Of a stretch of 64,000 bases of DNA, positions 36,554 to 45,972 are shown one piece after another (the stretch's first letter is position 1; each line of letters opens with the position of its first letter). The notes below the pieces were generated by a model. It was not told the DNA's origin. It was given only the letters and a program-made list of their open reading frames with translations, and did not search any database. A program made the translations under genes and the position numbers. This stretch comes from Ureibacillus sp. FSL W7-1570. Its GTDB lineage: Bacteria; Bacillota; Bacilli; Bacillales_A; Planococcaceae. Location: the NCBI RefSeq assembly GCF_038593265.1, contig NZ_CP151979.1, positions 372,001 to 436,000 of the forward strand, read 5' to 3'.

Positions 36554-37177
36554 CTAACATTCTTTGTTGCATATAAATTTCTTTATTATGCTTATATAAT
36601 CAATTCTAGGATTGTAGCCTGGAATGATTTCATAGCTCTTTGATTCAAAGGTTTCCAATGGTATCGACTTTCTTCCGCCTTTTTTCATATGGCACCATGA
36701 TTCATATAATACTGAAAATGGAAGAAAGAAATATCGATCCAGTTTCGAAAATCTTACAATGGTAAATGCGATCCCTTGTTGATCAACGACGTTTTTCATA
36801 TGGGTGATTTGATGTTCATGTACATTTTTCAACGGGAAAGAAGTTTTGCTTTCCGTTTCTTTTGCTTCGAAATCGATATAATAGCCGTTCCAAACACCAT
36901 TATAATCCGTTGTTGATGGAGTGCGGAAATAAGCTTCCCGGATGACCGCGGCACTCCTTTTCGGGTACTCTACTTTGACGATTTGGATGGGAACAGGTTT
37001 CTTATGGACGATTGCGATTTGCCTGCTTAAATAGTATTCATTCGTTTCATTGATTTCTTCTTCAAGGGTTTTCCCCCTATTTCCAAAAGAAAAATCTTTC
37101 ACTTTGCCAGTGCCGACCTGCTCCGGTGTTTGATTTTTCGGCTTATAAGGTTTGCCGTTCGGATACTTCAGCATCAT
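36554..37177 (-). CDS. recU: Holliday junction resolvase RecU
   Basis: About 207-aa nuclease that cleaves Holliday junctions. It carries the GVWNGYYIDFEAKET block with acidic metal-binding residues, SFPLKNVHEHQ and a C-terminal PRIDYI segment. ATG 37177 or 37174 fits AGGGTGAT; a TTG at 37180 is also in frame. It precedes ponA in the same operon, as in most Bacillales. Confidence 0.94.
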   Translation of the reverse strand: MMLKYPNGKPYKPKNQTPEQVGTGKVKDFSFGNRGKTLEEEINETNEYYLSRQIAIVHKKPVPIQIVKVEYPKRSAAVIREAYFRTPSTTDYNGVWNGYYIDFEAKETESKTSFPLKNVHEHQITHMKNVVDQQGIAFTIVRFSKLDRYFFLPFSVLYESWCHMKKGGRKSIPLETFESKSYEIIPGYNPRIDYISIIKKFICNKEC

Positions 37178-37335
37178 CAATCACCCTCTAAAAAAATAAT
37201 ATCCAAATCTAGTAATTAGTTTAACATAAAAAATTATCGAAAAAATTGTTCTTTTATCTAACGTTGTCTAGTTTTGACAGGCTGAAAGGTTTTTTCCTCC
37301 ATGCATGGAATAAACACATAAAAAGGAGGAATGTT

Positions 37336-37533
37336 ATGAATAAATTTCAATTGCTTATTTCCCAACTGGATTGTTTGGACGAAATGATGACGGCCAAATT
37401 GGAGAACGAGCGGGCATTGATTAATGACTATTTTTTCGCCCAAATTGTTTCCACTCATCAGAAAGTAAGCTTAGCAGAAAAGAATGTTCATGTAAAGAAT
37501 ACTTGTTCCCCTATGGCTAGTGATTTAGAATAG
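37336..37533 (+). CDS. Small protein of unknown function
   Basis: 65 aa, helical, starting MNKFQLLISQLDCLDEMM. AAGGAGGA at 37323-37330 supports ATG 37336; an in-frame start at 37246 would add a poorly supported extension. It occupies the yppC/yppD neighbourhood between recU and yppE, but I do not recognise the sequence. Confidence 0.6.
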   Translation: MNKFQLLISQLDCLDEMMTAKLENERALINDYFFAQIVSTHQKVSLAEKNVHVKNTCSPMASDLE

Positions 37534-37569
37534 ATTTTGATAGACTAAAGAGTAAGAGGTAGCTATTCT

Positions 37570-37944
37570 ATGGAACTGTTGGAAATGACTAAAAAGTTGA
37601 TTGAAGAGTGTGATGCGTCAAGGAACCGTTTTTTGAAAATGAGGGAACTTGACGCCACACCAAATTTTTTTGATGAAGTGAAACCATATGCTGATGAAAT
37701 ACATGAATTGGTGATGGCCTGGAAAGCATCAGCCATTCAATGGATTAATGAGCATCAACCGAAATACATGCATGTCCAGCAGATTGAAAATGCGGCGGAT
37801 TCAATGGATAAGTTTGTCGTTGAATCCTTTTATAAAGAAACGAGCAAGAAAAGATTTTTCCAAACCGTGCATTCAGTGCGTTTCATCCTTACAACTTTGT
37901 CAAGGTATTTGGAGGAGAACAATGGTGAAGAAATCAATCGATGA
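37570..37944 (+). CDS. yppE: DUF1798 protein YppE
   Basis: 124-aa all-helical protein (MTKKLIEECDASRNRFLKM, AYADEIHELVMAWKA-like core, RFFQTVHSVRFILTTLSRYL) matching the YppE/DUF1798 four-helix bundle family. Place between recU and mrfA agrees with B. subtilis. It ends 23 bases inside mrfA, so translation may be coupled. Function is unknown. Confidence 0.83.
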   Translation: MELLEMTKKLIEECDASRNRFLKMRELDATPNFFDEVKPYADEIHELVMAWKASAIQWINEHQPKYMHVQQIENAADSMDKFVVESFYKETSKKRFFQTVHSVRFILTTLSRYLEENNGEEINR

Positions 37945-40192
37945 ACTCATTTACGAATGGCAGCAGGATGAAGAATTAAAAGAAAATATAGCACATGTCG
38001 TGACGATTGATGGAAAAGAAGGGGAGTATGCGGACTTTCCGGAGAATTTGCATCCATCCCTCAAAAAGGCGTTGGGCGGCCGGGGGATTGAAAAATTGTA
38101 TACCCATCAACGGAGAGCGTTTGATTTGGCCCTCGCCGGAAAGTCGTTTACCGCAATCACACCTACCGCTTCCGGAAAATCTCTATGCTATCATTTACCC
38201 GTGCTGCAAAAAATTTTGGAAAATCCTTCTGCCAGAGCGATTTATTTATTTCCCACAAAAGCGTTGGCACAAGATCAAAAGACGGATTTAAATCAGTTGA
38301 TCGATGCGATGGATGAAGAAATTTACTGTTATACATATGATGGCGATACGGCGCCGAGCATCCGGCAAAAGGTGAGAAAAGCGGGCCATATTGTCATGAC
38401 GAATCCGGATATGCTCCATTCCGGCATTTTGCCCCATCATACGAAATGGGTTTCACTATTTGAAAATTTGCAGTTTATCGTCATTGATGAACTGCATACA
38501 TATAAAGGGGTTTTTGGAAGCCATGTGGCCCATGTGTTGCGGCGGCTCATGCGGATTTGTCAATTTTACGGGAGCCATCCTATTTTTATATGCACTTCCG
38601 CAACCATCAAAAATCCGAAAGAACTGGCGGAAAAATTAACGAATACGGAGCATGAGCTGATTTCAGAATCCGGGGCGCCGGTCGGAAAGAAAACATTGAT
38701 TTTTTATAATCCTCCAATTATCCATAAGACTTTCGGCGTCCGAAGAAGTTCGGTCTTGGAAGCGAGCGGTTTGGCGGCGCGGCTCTATAAGTCGGGGATA
38801 CAAACGATTGTGTTTGCCAAATCCCGCGTGACAGTGGAAAGGCTTGTTACATATTTAAAAGAGTTGACGAAAAATAAAATCAACGACGAATCCATCCAAG
38901 GATACCGGGGCGGTTATTTGCCATCGGAAAGGCGTCAAATCGAAAAAGGATTAAGGGATGGGACGATTCAAATTGTCGTCAGTACAAATGCCCTTGAACT
39001 GGGCGTCGATATAGGACAACTCCAGGCGTGCATCATGACAGGGTATCCGGGAAACATTGCGAGTGCATGGCAACAGGCGGGAAGGGCCGGAAGAAGACAG
39101 GAATCCGCATTAATCATTTATGTGGCGAATTCCACAGCCCTTGATCAATATATCATCAATCATCCCGAATACTTATTGGGCAATTCTCCGGAAGAAGCAT
39201 TGATCAATCCGGACAACATTCTCATTTTAATGAGCCATTTGAAATGCGCATCTTTTGAATTGCCGTTTTCAACAAACGATTCCTATGGTGAATTTGAAGT
39301 GCAGGAGCTGCTTGACTATTTGAAGGAAGAAGGGGTGCTCGTCAAAACAAATGCCCATTATTATTGGATGAGCGACCGATTCCCTGCCCATGATGTGAAT
39401 TTGCGGTCCGCCGCCCAGGAAAATGTCGTCATCATTGATCAAACGGTTCCGGCGGGTACAAAGGTGATTGGGGAAATGGATACGTATTCCGCCATGACCC
39501 TTTTGCATGAAGAAGCGATTTATCTTCATCAAGGCGTTCAATATCAAGTGGAAAAACTGGATTGGGAAGAGAAGAAAGCGTACGTCCGCGAGGTGGATGT
39601 CAATTACTATACAGATGCGAATTTGGCGGTGGAATTGAAAGTGTTGAGCGAAGATAAAACCGCAGCCTATAAAGAGGTGACGGTCAGCTACGGAGATGTG
39701 AGTTTGGTAGCGATTCCTACAATTTTCAAAAAAATCCATATGACCACTTTGGATAATATCGGGTCCGGTAAAATTCATATTCCACCGATGGAAATGCATA
39801 CAAATGCAACGTGGATTTCATTTGATTTGCCTGAAAATTGGTCGGAGGAAATGCTGACCGATGCTTTAACGGGGGCAAGTTACGCCATCGGATCTTTCAT
39901 ACCTCTATATATTCAATGCGATCGGAAAGATGTGACTGTCGTACCACAAGTAAAGTCCGTCCACAATGAAAAACCGACTTTGTTTATTTATGACAGCTAT
40001 CCGGGAGGTATCGGGTTGAGTGAAAAGGTTTATGATCTGCTTGTCCCGATTTTGGAAATGACCATCCAACATGTGAAATCCTGTCCTTGTGAACACGGTT
40101 GTCCATCCTGCATCGGGGCGCAGGACAGTTTGACAAATGGAAAAGAACGGGTAGTGAAAGTATTGAACATGATTTATAATGAAATGATGTGA
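37922..40192 (+). CDS. mrfA: DEAD/DEAH-box helicase MrfA (YprA)
   Basis: About 756-aa superfamily 2 helicase of the B. subtilis mitomycin repair pair MrfA-MrfB, which acts on interstrand crosslinks or adducts independently of UvrABC. Motifs: TPTASGKSLCYHLP (Walker A, about residue 80), DELHTYKGVFGSH (about 188), TNALELGVDIG and QQAGRAGRR, and a C-terminal DUF1998 domain with four cysteines in SCPCEHGCPSC (about 720) that form a metal site. The start ATG 37922 follows GGAGGAG within yppE; a longer frame from 37748 is only overlap. Confidence 0.93.
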   Translation: MVKKSIDELIYEWQQDEELKENIAHVVTIDGKEGEYADFPENLHPSLKKALGGRGIEKLYTHQRRAFDLALAGKSFTAITPTASGKSLCYHLPVLQKILENPSARAIYLFPTKALAQDQKTDLNQLIDAMDEEIYCYTYDGDTAPSIRQKVRKAGHIVMTNPDMLHSGILPHHTKWVSLFENLQFIVIDELHTYKGVFGSHVAHVLRRLMRICQFYGSHPIFICTSATIKNPKELAEKLTNTEHELISESGAPVGKKTLIFYNPPIIHKTFGVRRSSVLEASGLAARLYKSGIQTIVFAKSRVTVERLVTYLKELTKNKINDESIQGYRGGYLPSERRQIEKGLRDGTIQIVVSTNALELGVDIGQLQACIMTGYPGNIASAWQQAGRAGRRQESALIIYVANSTALDQYIINHPEYLLGNSPEEALINPDNILILMSHLKCASFELPFSTNDSYGEFEVQELLDYLKEEGVLVKTNAHYYWMSDRFPAHDVNLRSAAQENVVIIDQTVPAGTKVIGEMDTYSAMTLLHEEAIYLHQGVQYQVEKLDWEEKKAYVREVDVNYYTDANLAVELKVLSEDKTAAYKEVTVSYGDVSLVAIPTIFKKIHMTTLDNIGSGKIHIPPMEMHTNATWISFDLPENWSEEMLTDALTGASYAIGSFIPLYIQCDRKDVTVVPQVKSVHNEKPTLFIYDSYPGGIGLSEKVYDLLVPILEMTIQHVKSCPCEHGCPSCIGAQDSLTNGKERVVKVLNMIYNEMM

Positions 40193-40196
40193 TGGG

Positions 40197-41450
40197 ATGA
40201 GCTACGAAAATAAAATATTACAATTGAAAAAAATGGTGGGGAAAAAGAAAGCGGCAGAATCCGAAAAACCTTCCTACCAAAAACCTGAAAAACCGGCTTA
40301 CATCGATGAATGGAAAAAAGCCGGTCTTTCGATTGTAGAAAATGATTTCGGAGTCGTATTAAAAAGGCAAGTCCAATATCCTTTCGACTATAAACACGGA
40401 CGGTATGAATTAAAGGAGTTTTTCCAAGCGGTCGAAAAATGGGAACAGTCGAAAATAGAGCATCCCTATTCCATTTATCCCGGAGAAAAGGTGCTGTTTT
40501 TTGATACGGAAACAACCGGGTTAAAGGGCGCAGGCACGCACATTTTTCTTTTGGGCCTCCTTGAGGTCGATGAAGAGGCATTCGTGCTGAATCAATATGT
40601 GCTGGCGGATCCGGCGAATGAAGCCGCCTTCTTGTTTGAATCCAAGTTATGGCAACGGGGAAAAACGATCGTTACATATAATGGGAAAAGTTTCGATTGG
40701 CCCCAATTGGAGATGCGGTGGATCTTTCATAAAAACTATTTGCCAACATTACAAAGTCCCAGACAAATCGATTTATTCCATAGTTCAAAAAGAATCTGGA
40801 AAAATCATTTGGAAAAAGTAAAATTAATAAAAGTGGAAGAAGAAAAATTGGGCTTCAAAAGGGAAAATGATATTCCCGGGTTTCTTGCACCGATTATTTA
40901 TGCGGATGCGGTCAGAAGCGGAAATGCTGGAGGGCTCATAAAAGTGCTTCAACATAATGAATGGGACATCCTGTCACTTCTTGTGCTGTACATTCATTCA
41001 ACAAATCTTCTTCTGGATGACGTGTTGCGGGATGGAGCCACAACGTATACAAATATCGGCAAATGGTACAATGATTTAAAAGAACCTGAACAAAGCAGGC
41101 AACTATTTTTGAAAGTGACGGAACAATTTGCGGAACATGAAACCGGCCTTGCCTATTATTATTTGGCATTGCAACAAAAACGTCACAAACAATTCAAAGA
41201 ATCGATTGAATCTTTTCAAAAGGCGATTCATACAATTGATGGAAGAAAAAAATTGGATTCCTATGAGCAACTGGCAAAGCTATATGAACATCAAATGAAA
41301 AATTACCCGGAGGCGCTCCAGTATACACTCAAAGGAATAAAAATGATTCAGGAAGCGGATTTTTTCAGCGATCATCAAAAGAAAAAACAATTAGAAAATT
41401 GGGACAAAAGATTGCAAAGGTTGGAAATCAAAAACGGGAAATATTTATAA
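40197..41450 (+). CDS. mrfB: DEDD exonuclease MrfB (YprB)
   Basis: 417-aa partner of MrfA. A low-complexity basic N-terminus precedes an RNase H-like exonuclease domain (about residues 98-275) with FFDTETTGLKGAG, TYNGKSFDWPQLE, and a later acidic motif near NEWDILSL. The C-terminal third (about 285-405) contains TPR-like helices. Four bases separate it from mrfA. Metal-dependent 3'-5' exonuclease activity is known for the B. subtilis homologue. Confidence 0.92.
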   Translation: MSYENKILQLKKMVGKKKAAESEKPSYQKPEKPAYIDEWKKAGLSIVENDFGVVLKRQVQYPFDYKHGRYELKEFFQAVEKWEQSKIEHPYSIYPGEKVLFFDTETTGLKGAGTHIFLLGLLEVDEEAFVLNQYVLADPANEAAFLFESKLWQRGKTIVTYNGKSFDWPQLEMRWIFHKNYLPTLQSPRQIDLFHSSKRIWKNHLEKVKLIKVEEEKLGFKRENDIPGFLAPIIYADAVRSGNAGGLIKVLQHNEWDILSLLVLYIHSTNLLLDDVLRDGATTYTNIGKWYNDLKEPEQSRQLFLKVTEQFAEHETGLAYYYLALQQKRHKQFKESIESFQKAIHTIDGRKKLDSYEQLAKLYEHQMKNYPEALQYTLKGIKMIQEADFFSDHQKKKQLENWDKRLQRLEIKNGKYL

Positions 41451-41576
41451 CGTTTGGTAATGAAAAGTATTTCCCGGGGAAGCGCAAAGTTTGACAAAAA
41501 AACGATCTACCGCATGTCGAAATATGCAAAAAATATGATTTTGCGGTGTTTTCCTGTCCTTTTATAGGGTTACATG

Positions 41577-41585
41577 TGGTATAAT
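41577..41585 (+). promoter_or_regulatory. Extended -10 promoter of gpsB
   Basis: TGGTATAAT gives a perfect -10 (41580-41585) with TGN extension, about 37 bases before the start. No clear -35 at the right distance. Confidence 0.45.
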
Positions 41586-41621
41586 ATATAGTACGTATGT
41601 ATCGATGGAAGGGCGATGTGG

Positions 41622-41912
41622 ATGGAAATCAAATTAAATTCCAAAATGATTTTGGAAAAAGAATTCAAGAGACAAATGAAAGGCTACAACATTGATGAGG
41701 TGGACCAATTTTTAGATATAATAATGGAAGATTATGACAATTTTAATAAAATCATAAAAGAATTGCAAGCGGAAAACGAAAGATTGAAAAAAGAGCTGGA
41801 AGCGGCCAAAAAGCAACAAACGCCTCAATATGCCGGAAGTACGAACTTTGATATTCTAAAAAGACTATCAAATTTGGAAAAGCATGTTTTTGGCAATAAA
41901 TTGTACGATTGA
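41622..41912 (+). CDS. gpsB: Cell division protein GpsB
   Basis: 96-aa DivIVA-like adaptor that couples PBP1 and division proteins. An N-terminal membrane-binding DivIVA domain ([20 protein letters not shown]) and coiled coil (about residues 20-65) are followed by the conserved C-terminal [24 protein letters not shown] lies two bases from ATG 41616 but eight from ATG 41622, favouring the latter. It neighbours rnpB as in B. subtilis; ponA, whose product binds GpsB, is also in this window. Confidence 0.95.
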   Translation: MEIKLNSKMILEKEFKRQMKGYNIDEVDQFLDIIMEDYDNFNKIIKELQAENERLKKELEAAKKQQTPQYAGSTNFDILKRLSNLEKHVFGNKLYD

Positions 41913-41925
41913 TAAAATCCACAAG

Positions 41926-41953
41926 TTGATTTAAATCGTTTGTTTAGTATAAT
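41926..41953 (+). promoter_or_regulatory. Promoter of rnpB
   Basis: TTGATT (41926-41931), a 16-base spacer and a perfect TATAAT (41948-41953) end six bases before the predicted 5' end of RNase P RNA. Confidence 0.7.
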
Positions 41954-41959
41954 ATTAAA

Positions 41960-42378
41960 TGGTCATAGTGATTTCGAGTAATCGCTGCAAACGTTCTATG
42001 TTTGTAGAGGAAAGTCCATGCTCACACGGCTCTGAGATGACCGTAGTGTTCGTGCTTACCGAAAAAATAAGGTAAGGCAAAGCTCTTGCAGCTTTGACGG
42101 CGGAAGGAAGACCTAAGTCGCAACTGGCGATATGGTCGACACTTCCTGAAAAGTGCCACAGTGACGTAGCTTCACTGGAAACGGTGAAGGTGGAACGCGG
42201 TAAACCCCACGAGTGAGAAACCCAAATTATGGTAGGGGCGCCCCCCCGAAGGAAATGAACGGAGGGGGGGACGGGGAGGATTTCTTCCCGTAGATAGATG
42301 ATTACTACCTGACAGTACGAGGCGAAAGCCGTTCGAGTACGCAGGGACAGAACATGGCTTATAGAAATCACTATGATG
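41960..42378 (+). ncRNA. rnpB: RNase P RNA, class B
   Basis: Catalytic RNA that matures tRNA 5' ends. The outer stem P1 is a perfect 13-bp pairing of TCATAGTGATTTC (41963-41975) and GAAATCACTATGA (42364-42376). Inside are the conserved GAGGAAAGTCC (CR-I, near 42006-42018), the GAAACGGTGAAGG-like region, GGTAAACCCC, GAGTGAGAAACCC and the 3' GACAGAACATGGCTTATAG. The P-stem CCCCCCCG/CGGAGGGGGGG near 42240-42270 is unusually GC-rich. Placement after gpsB agrees with Bacillus. Confidence 0.97.
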
Positions 42379-42414
42379 AGAAACATTAATCGAAATGATT
42401 ATGCTTTATCATCA

Positions 42415-42449
42415 GGAGCTCTCCATCATGAAGGAGAGCTTTTTCTTTT
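42415..42449 (+). terminator. Terminator of rnpB
   Basis: AGCTCTCC (42417-42424) pairs with GGAGAGCT (42433-42440), followed by TTTTTC. Confidence 0.85.
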
Positions 42450-42550
42450 GTAGATGCAAGTAGGGAATAATGTCAATAAGAAGAATGAATCTTCCGAATG
42501 AAGGCTATAGATAGTGGAAGGATCTAATTTTGTAATCCGAAACAAAATGA

Positions 42551-42559
42551 TGATATAAT
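42551..42559 (+). promoter_or_regulatory. Extended -10 upstream of the RNA methyltransferase
   Basis: TGATATAAT has a perfect -10 with TGN extension, about 40 bases before ATG 42602. Confidence 0.4.
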
Positions 42560-42601
42560 TAATTTCTTGAAAATATGGAAAGATATCGAGGATGGATGCA
42601 A

Positions 42602-43747
42602 ATGACGAAATTTCAACTGGTTGCTACTTCTGCAATGGGACTGGAATCCATTGTTGCAGACGAAGTAAAAGCATTGGGGTACGAAACGCGTACGGAAAAC
42701 GGAAAAATTTATTTTGAAGGTGATGAAAGGGCGATTGCCAGAGCCAATCTTTGGCTGAGGGTGGCCGATCGGGTAAAAATTGTTGCAGCCCAATTCCCGG
42801 CAACGACTTTTGAGGAATTGTTTGAAAATACAAAATCTGTTGAATGGGAACGTTATTTGCCTGTTGATGCGAATTTCCCGGTCTCAGGAAAATCGGTGAA
42901 ATCGAAATTATTCAGTGTTCCGGACTGCCAAGCAATCGTAAAAAAAGCGATTGTGGAACGGTTAAAAACAGCCTATAAGAAAACCGGATTATTGGACGAA
43001 TCGGGGGCGACTTTCAAAATTGAAGTATCAATCTTGAAAGATATGGCAACACTTACAATTGATACAAGTGGTGCCGGACTCCACAAAAGAGGCTATCGGG
43101 TAGGCCAGGGGGATGCCCCTTTAAAAGAAACGTTGGCTGCCGCTTTGGTAAAAATCTCAAAATGGTCCCCTCATCGTCCTTTTGCCGATCTTTTCTGCGG
43201 CTCCGGCACGATTCCGATCGAGGCGGCGTTGATTGGCCAAAATATTGCACCAGGGTATAATCGGGATTTCATTTCGGAAGAATGGCCCTGGATGGATATG
43301 AAAATCTGGGATGACGCCCGGATAGAAGCGGAGGATTTGGCAAACTATGATCAACCTCTTGAAATATTGGGGACGGACATTGATCATAGAATGGTAAAAA
43401 TCGCAAAAGAGAATGCGCTGGAAGCCGGTTTGAGCGATTTAATCACTTTCAAACAAATGCAGGCGACCGATTTCACGACGACCCTTACAGACGGTGTCAT
43501 TGTCTCCAATCCTCCTTATGGGGAGAGAATCGGGGAAAGGGAAGAGATTGAAAGAGTAATCCGCGAACTTGGGAAAATAATGAGAAATTATCCGACGTGG
43601 TCGGTCTATATGCTGTCATCCATGGACAATTTTGAGGAACTGTACGGCAAGAAAGCGACGAAAAAACGGAAATTGTTTAACGGATTCATCCGCACCGATT
43701 TTTATCAATTTTGGGGCCAAAAATCAAACAAACAATCATTGATTTAA
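42602..43747 (+). CDS. ypsC: THUMP-domain rRNA guanine-N2 methyltransferase (RlmL-like, YpsC)
   Basis: 381 aa: an N-terminal ferredoxin-like/THUMP region (about residues 1-155) and a SAM-dependent methyltransferase domain with ADLFCGSGTIPIEAA (about 197), LGTDIDHRMV and the NPPYGER motif (about 304) that marks N-methylation of guanine. GAGGAT suits ATG 42602; an in-frame start at 42575 is less likely. It lies just after rnpB, as in B. subtilis. Confidence 0.92.
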   Translation: MTKFQLVATSAMGLESIVADEVKALGYETRTENGKIYFEGDERAIARANLWLRVADRVKIVAAQFPATTFEELFENTKSVEWERYLPVDANFPVSGKSVKSKLFSVPDCQAIVKKAIVERLKTAYKKTGLLDESGATFKIEVSILKDMATLTIDTSGAGLHKRGYRVGQGDAPLKETLAAALVKISKWSPHRPFADLFCGSGTIPIEAALIGQNIAPGYNRDFISEEWPWMDMKIWDDARIEAEDLANYDQPLEILGTDIDHRMVKIAKENALEAGLSDLITFKQMQATDFTTTLTDGVIVSNPPYGERIGEREEIERVIRELGKIMRNYPTWSVYMLSSMDNFEELYGKKATKKRKLFNGFIRTDFYQFWGQKSNKQSLI

Positions 43748-43828
43748 GGAAGATCGAATGTTGTTATTTTATGTCGAATTTCTTATAATAAAATTATTGT
43801 AATCAAGGTAATTTCTGAACTTTTTAGG

Positions 43829-43860
43829 CAGTGTCTTGAATTTTTTCGAGACACTTTTTC
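43829..43860 (+). terminator. Terminator after ypsC
   Basis: AGTGTCT (43830-43836) pairs with AGACACT (43849-43855), followed by TTTTC. Confidence 0.75.
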
Positions 43861-43901
43861 TTCATGTCTAACAAGTAGACATTGATAAAGGAGAATAGAA
43901 T

Positions 43902-45803
43902 ATGAAATCATCGATACCTTTTGAATTATCGAAAGAAAAAAGCTTTTTTGATTCGTTGGGGGATTGGATCGGCGACATTTTTTATGACATTTTGCCCGAA
44001 AAAGGATTTGAATGTCGCGATGAACAAATTTACATGAGCTATCAAATCGAAAAAGCTTTAAAAGAAAAAAACGTTTTGTTTGCGGAAGCGGGTGTTGGAA
44101 CGGGAAAAACCCTCGCTTATTTATTGCCCGCAATCGCGTATGCGCGCTATAAAGGGAAACCGGCATTGATTGCTTGTGCAGATGAAACATTGATTGACCA
44201 GCTGGTTAAAGAAGAAGGGGACATCGCCAAAATCGAAAAACATTTGGGGATCAAAGTGGACGTACGCCTTGCAAAATCACGGGACCAATATTTATGTTTA
44301 AAGCGCTTTGAAGAAGCGGAATTATATGAAGATGAAGAATGGATTGATGAGATCGCCTTCACCATTCCGGAAGAGGTGTTTTCAGAAAGTTCGGCGGTAA
44401 AAATTCCTTTGTATGGCGCAAGAAGCGATTTTCCCCAAATAAGCGACGAAAATTGGAATAAAGTGAATTACAATTCCATCATGCAATGCAGCATTTGCGA
44501 AAAACGCAACCGATGCGGACAAACTTTGCATCGGGCCTATTATCGGAAAGCGGTGGATTTGATCGTCTGCTCCCAGGATTTTTTAATGGAACATTTGGCA
44601 ACGAAAGAATCCCGCAAACGGGAAGGGCAATTGACTCTCTTGCCGGAAGTGTCAATGATTGTCCTGGATGAAGGGCATCTGTTGGAATATGCTGCCCAAA
44701 AGGCGATGACTTATAAAGTGCAGAATTATACGATCGTAAAATTGCTGGATCACTTGATGGCGGACGGAATCCGTGAAAGCACTTTATATGCAATGGAAAA
44801 ACTGCAAGATGACCATGAATTGTTTTTTGACCAGCTCCGGGATGATGTAATCCCGTCAGAAGAGGACAGAAAAAGTATCCGGAAATCAGAAAAGTTGATT
44901 GCATTGGGAAAACAATTGATCGCTGACGTGGAACAATTGCTGGAAGAGTTTGTATTCGAATCGGAAATGTATGTGATTCCGGAATATGAATTGAATATTG
45001 TTGAAGAATTTTTGGAAGATTATCAGGAAGCATTAAAGATATTTATCTCAAAAAGCGATGCCATTGACTGGCTGGAGGATACGGATGGAGAAGAAACATT
45101 GGTCATCATGCCAAGATTGATTACAGAAGTATTGGAAGAGAAATTATTCTCTAATAACATACCAATCATTTTTTCATCGGCAACGTTATCGGTAAATAAT
45201 GATTTTTCCTATATTGCATCCAGCTTAGGTGTAAAAAAATATCAACATTTCAGCGTGCCTTCTCCTTTTGATTATGATGAAGTGATGAAAATCTATTTGC
45301 ATGAGCTGGACGAAGATCAAAAGATGAAAAAAGTGGAAGAGCTGCTCAAGCAAAACAAGAAAACGTTGGTGCTCTTCAAATCAAGACAATCGATGCTGAA
45401 ATTCAAAGAGAATTTGCCATTGATGTCCCGGTTGACGGTCGGTTTTGAAGGGGATCGTGAACTCACATCCATCATCAAAGATTTCCAAAACGGTACAATC
45501 AAAACCCTTTGCTCTTATCATTTATGGGAAGGGGTAGACTTGCCTGAAGAATCTTTGACGCAGATCATCATTTATGAATTGCCTTTCCCGCCGAAAGATC
45601 CGCTTTTTGAAGCAAAAAGAAAATTTGCTGGAAATCCATTTGAAGAAGTGGATATGCCATTTATGTTATTGCGGTTGCAGCAGGGGATCGGCCGGCTTAT
45701 TCGGACGGCCAATGATTATGGAGATATCCATATTTTATTAAATGAAGAAGACCGTAAAATGCGGTCCCGCTTCCTTGAAGTATTGCCGGTGGAACCACAA
45801 TAA
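43902..45803 (+). CDS. ypvA: DinG/XPD-type ATP-dependent helicase (YpvA)
   Basis: 633-aa superfamily 2 helicase: Walker A AGVGTGKTLAYLLP (about residue 62), four cysteines spaced as an Fe-S cluster (one near 132, then CSICEKRNRC at about 196-205), DEGH box (about 255), and C-terminal YHLWEGVDLPEES and QQGIGRLIRT. It lacks the N-terminal exonuclease of the DinG gene at 27.1 kb, so it resembles E. coli YoaA/DinG more closely. Position after ypsC matches B. subtilis ypvA. AAAGGAG precedes the ATG. Confidence 0.9.
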   Translation: MKSSIPFELSKEKSFFDSLGDWIGDIFYDILPEKGFECRDEQIYMSYQIEKALKEKNVLFAEAGVGTGKTLAYLLPAIAYARYKGKPALIACADETLIDQLVKEEGDIAKIEKHLGIKVDVRLAKSRDQYLCLKRFEEAELYEDEEWIDEIAFTIPEEVFSESSAVKIPLYGARSDFPQISDENWNKVNYNSIMQCSICEKRNRCGQTLHRAYYRKAVDLIVCSQDFLMEHLATKESRKREGQLTLLPEVSMIVLDEGHLLEYAAQKAMTYKVQNYTIVKLLDHLMADGIRESTLYAMEKLQDDHELFFDQLRDDVIPSEEDRKSIRKSEKLIALGKQLIADVEQLLEEFVFESEMYVIPEYELNIVEEFLEDYQEALKIFISKSDAIDWLEDTDGEETLVIMPRLITEVLEEKLFSNNIPIIFSSATLSVNNDFSYIASSLGVKKYQHFSVPSPFDYDEVMKIYLHELDEDQKMKKVEELLKQNKKTLVLFKSRQSMLKFKENLPLMSRLTVGFEGDRELTSIIKDFQNGTIKTLCSYHLWEGVDLPEESLTQIIIYELPFPPKDPLFEAKRKFAGNPFEEVDMPFMLLRLQQGIGRLIRTANDYGDIHILLNEEDRKMRSRFLEVLPVEPQ

Positions 45804-45824
45804 GAATATGAAACTGCCACAGAT

Positions 45825-45865
45825 ATATGCAAAAAGTCTATATGGATTTTTTGCATATTTTTTTA
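45825..45865 (+). terminator. Terminator after ypvA
   Basis: ATATGCAAAAA pairs with TTTTTTGCATAT (ending about 45858) and runs into a long T-stretch. Confidence 0.82.
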
Positions 45866-45972
45866 TTTTTTGGAATATAATTTTATAAAATTTGTTGAAT
45901 TTGGTCGGGGCGACGGCGTATTATGTCAATGATTGTCTGTTTTTTTGAAATTCTATGAAAAAGGAGAATCGT

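Noticed and set aside
41491-41496. TTGACA as a -35 for gpsB
   Set aside because: No -10 lies 16-18 bases downstream; the extended -10 at 41577-41585 is much further away.
41955-42386. Minus-strand open frame of about 143 codons
   Set aside because: It lies entirely across the RNase P RNA gene, whose stem pairing and conserved blocks explain the sequence.
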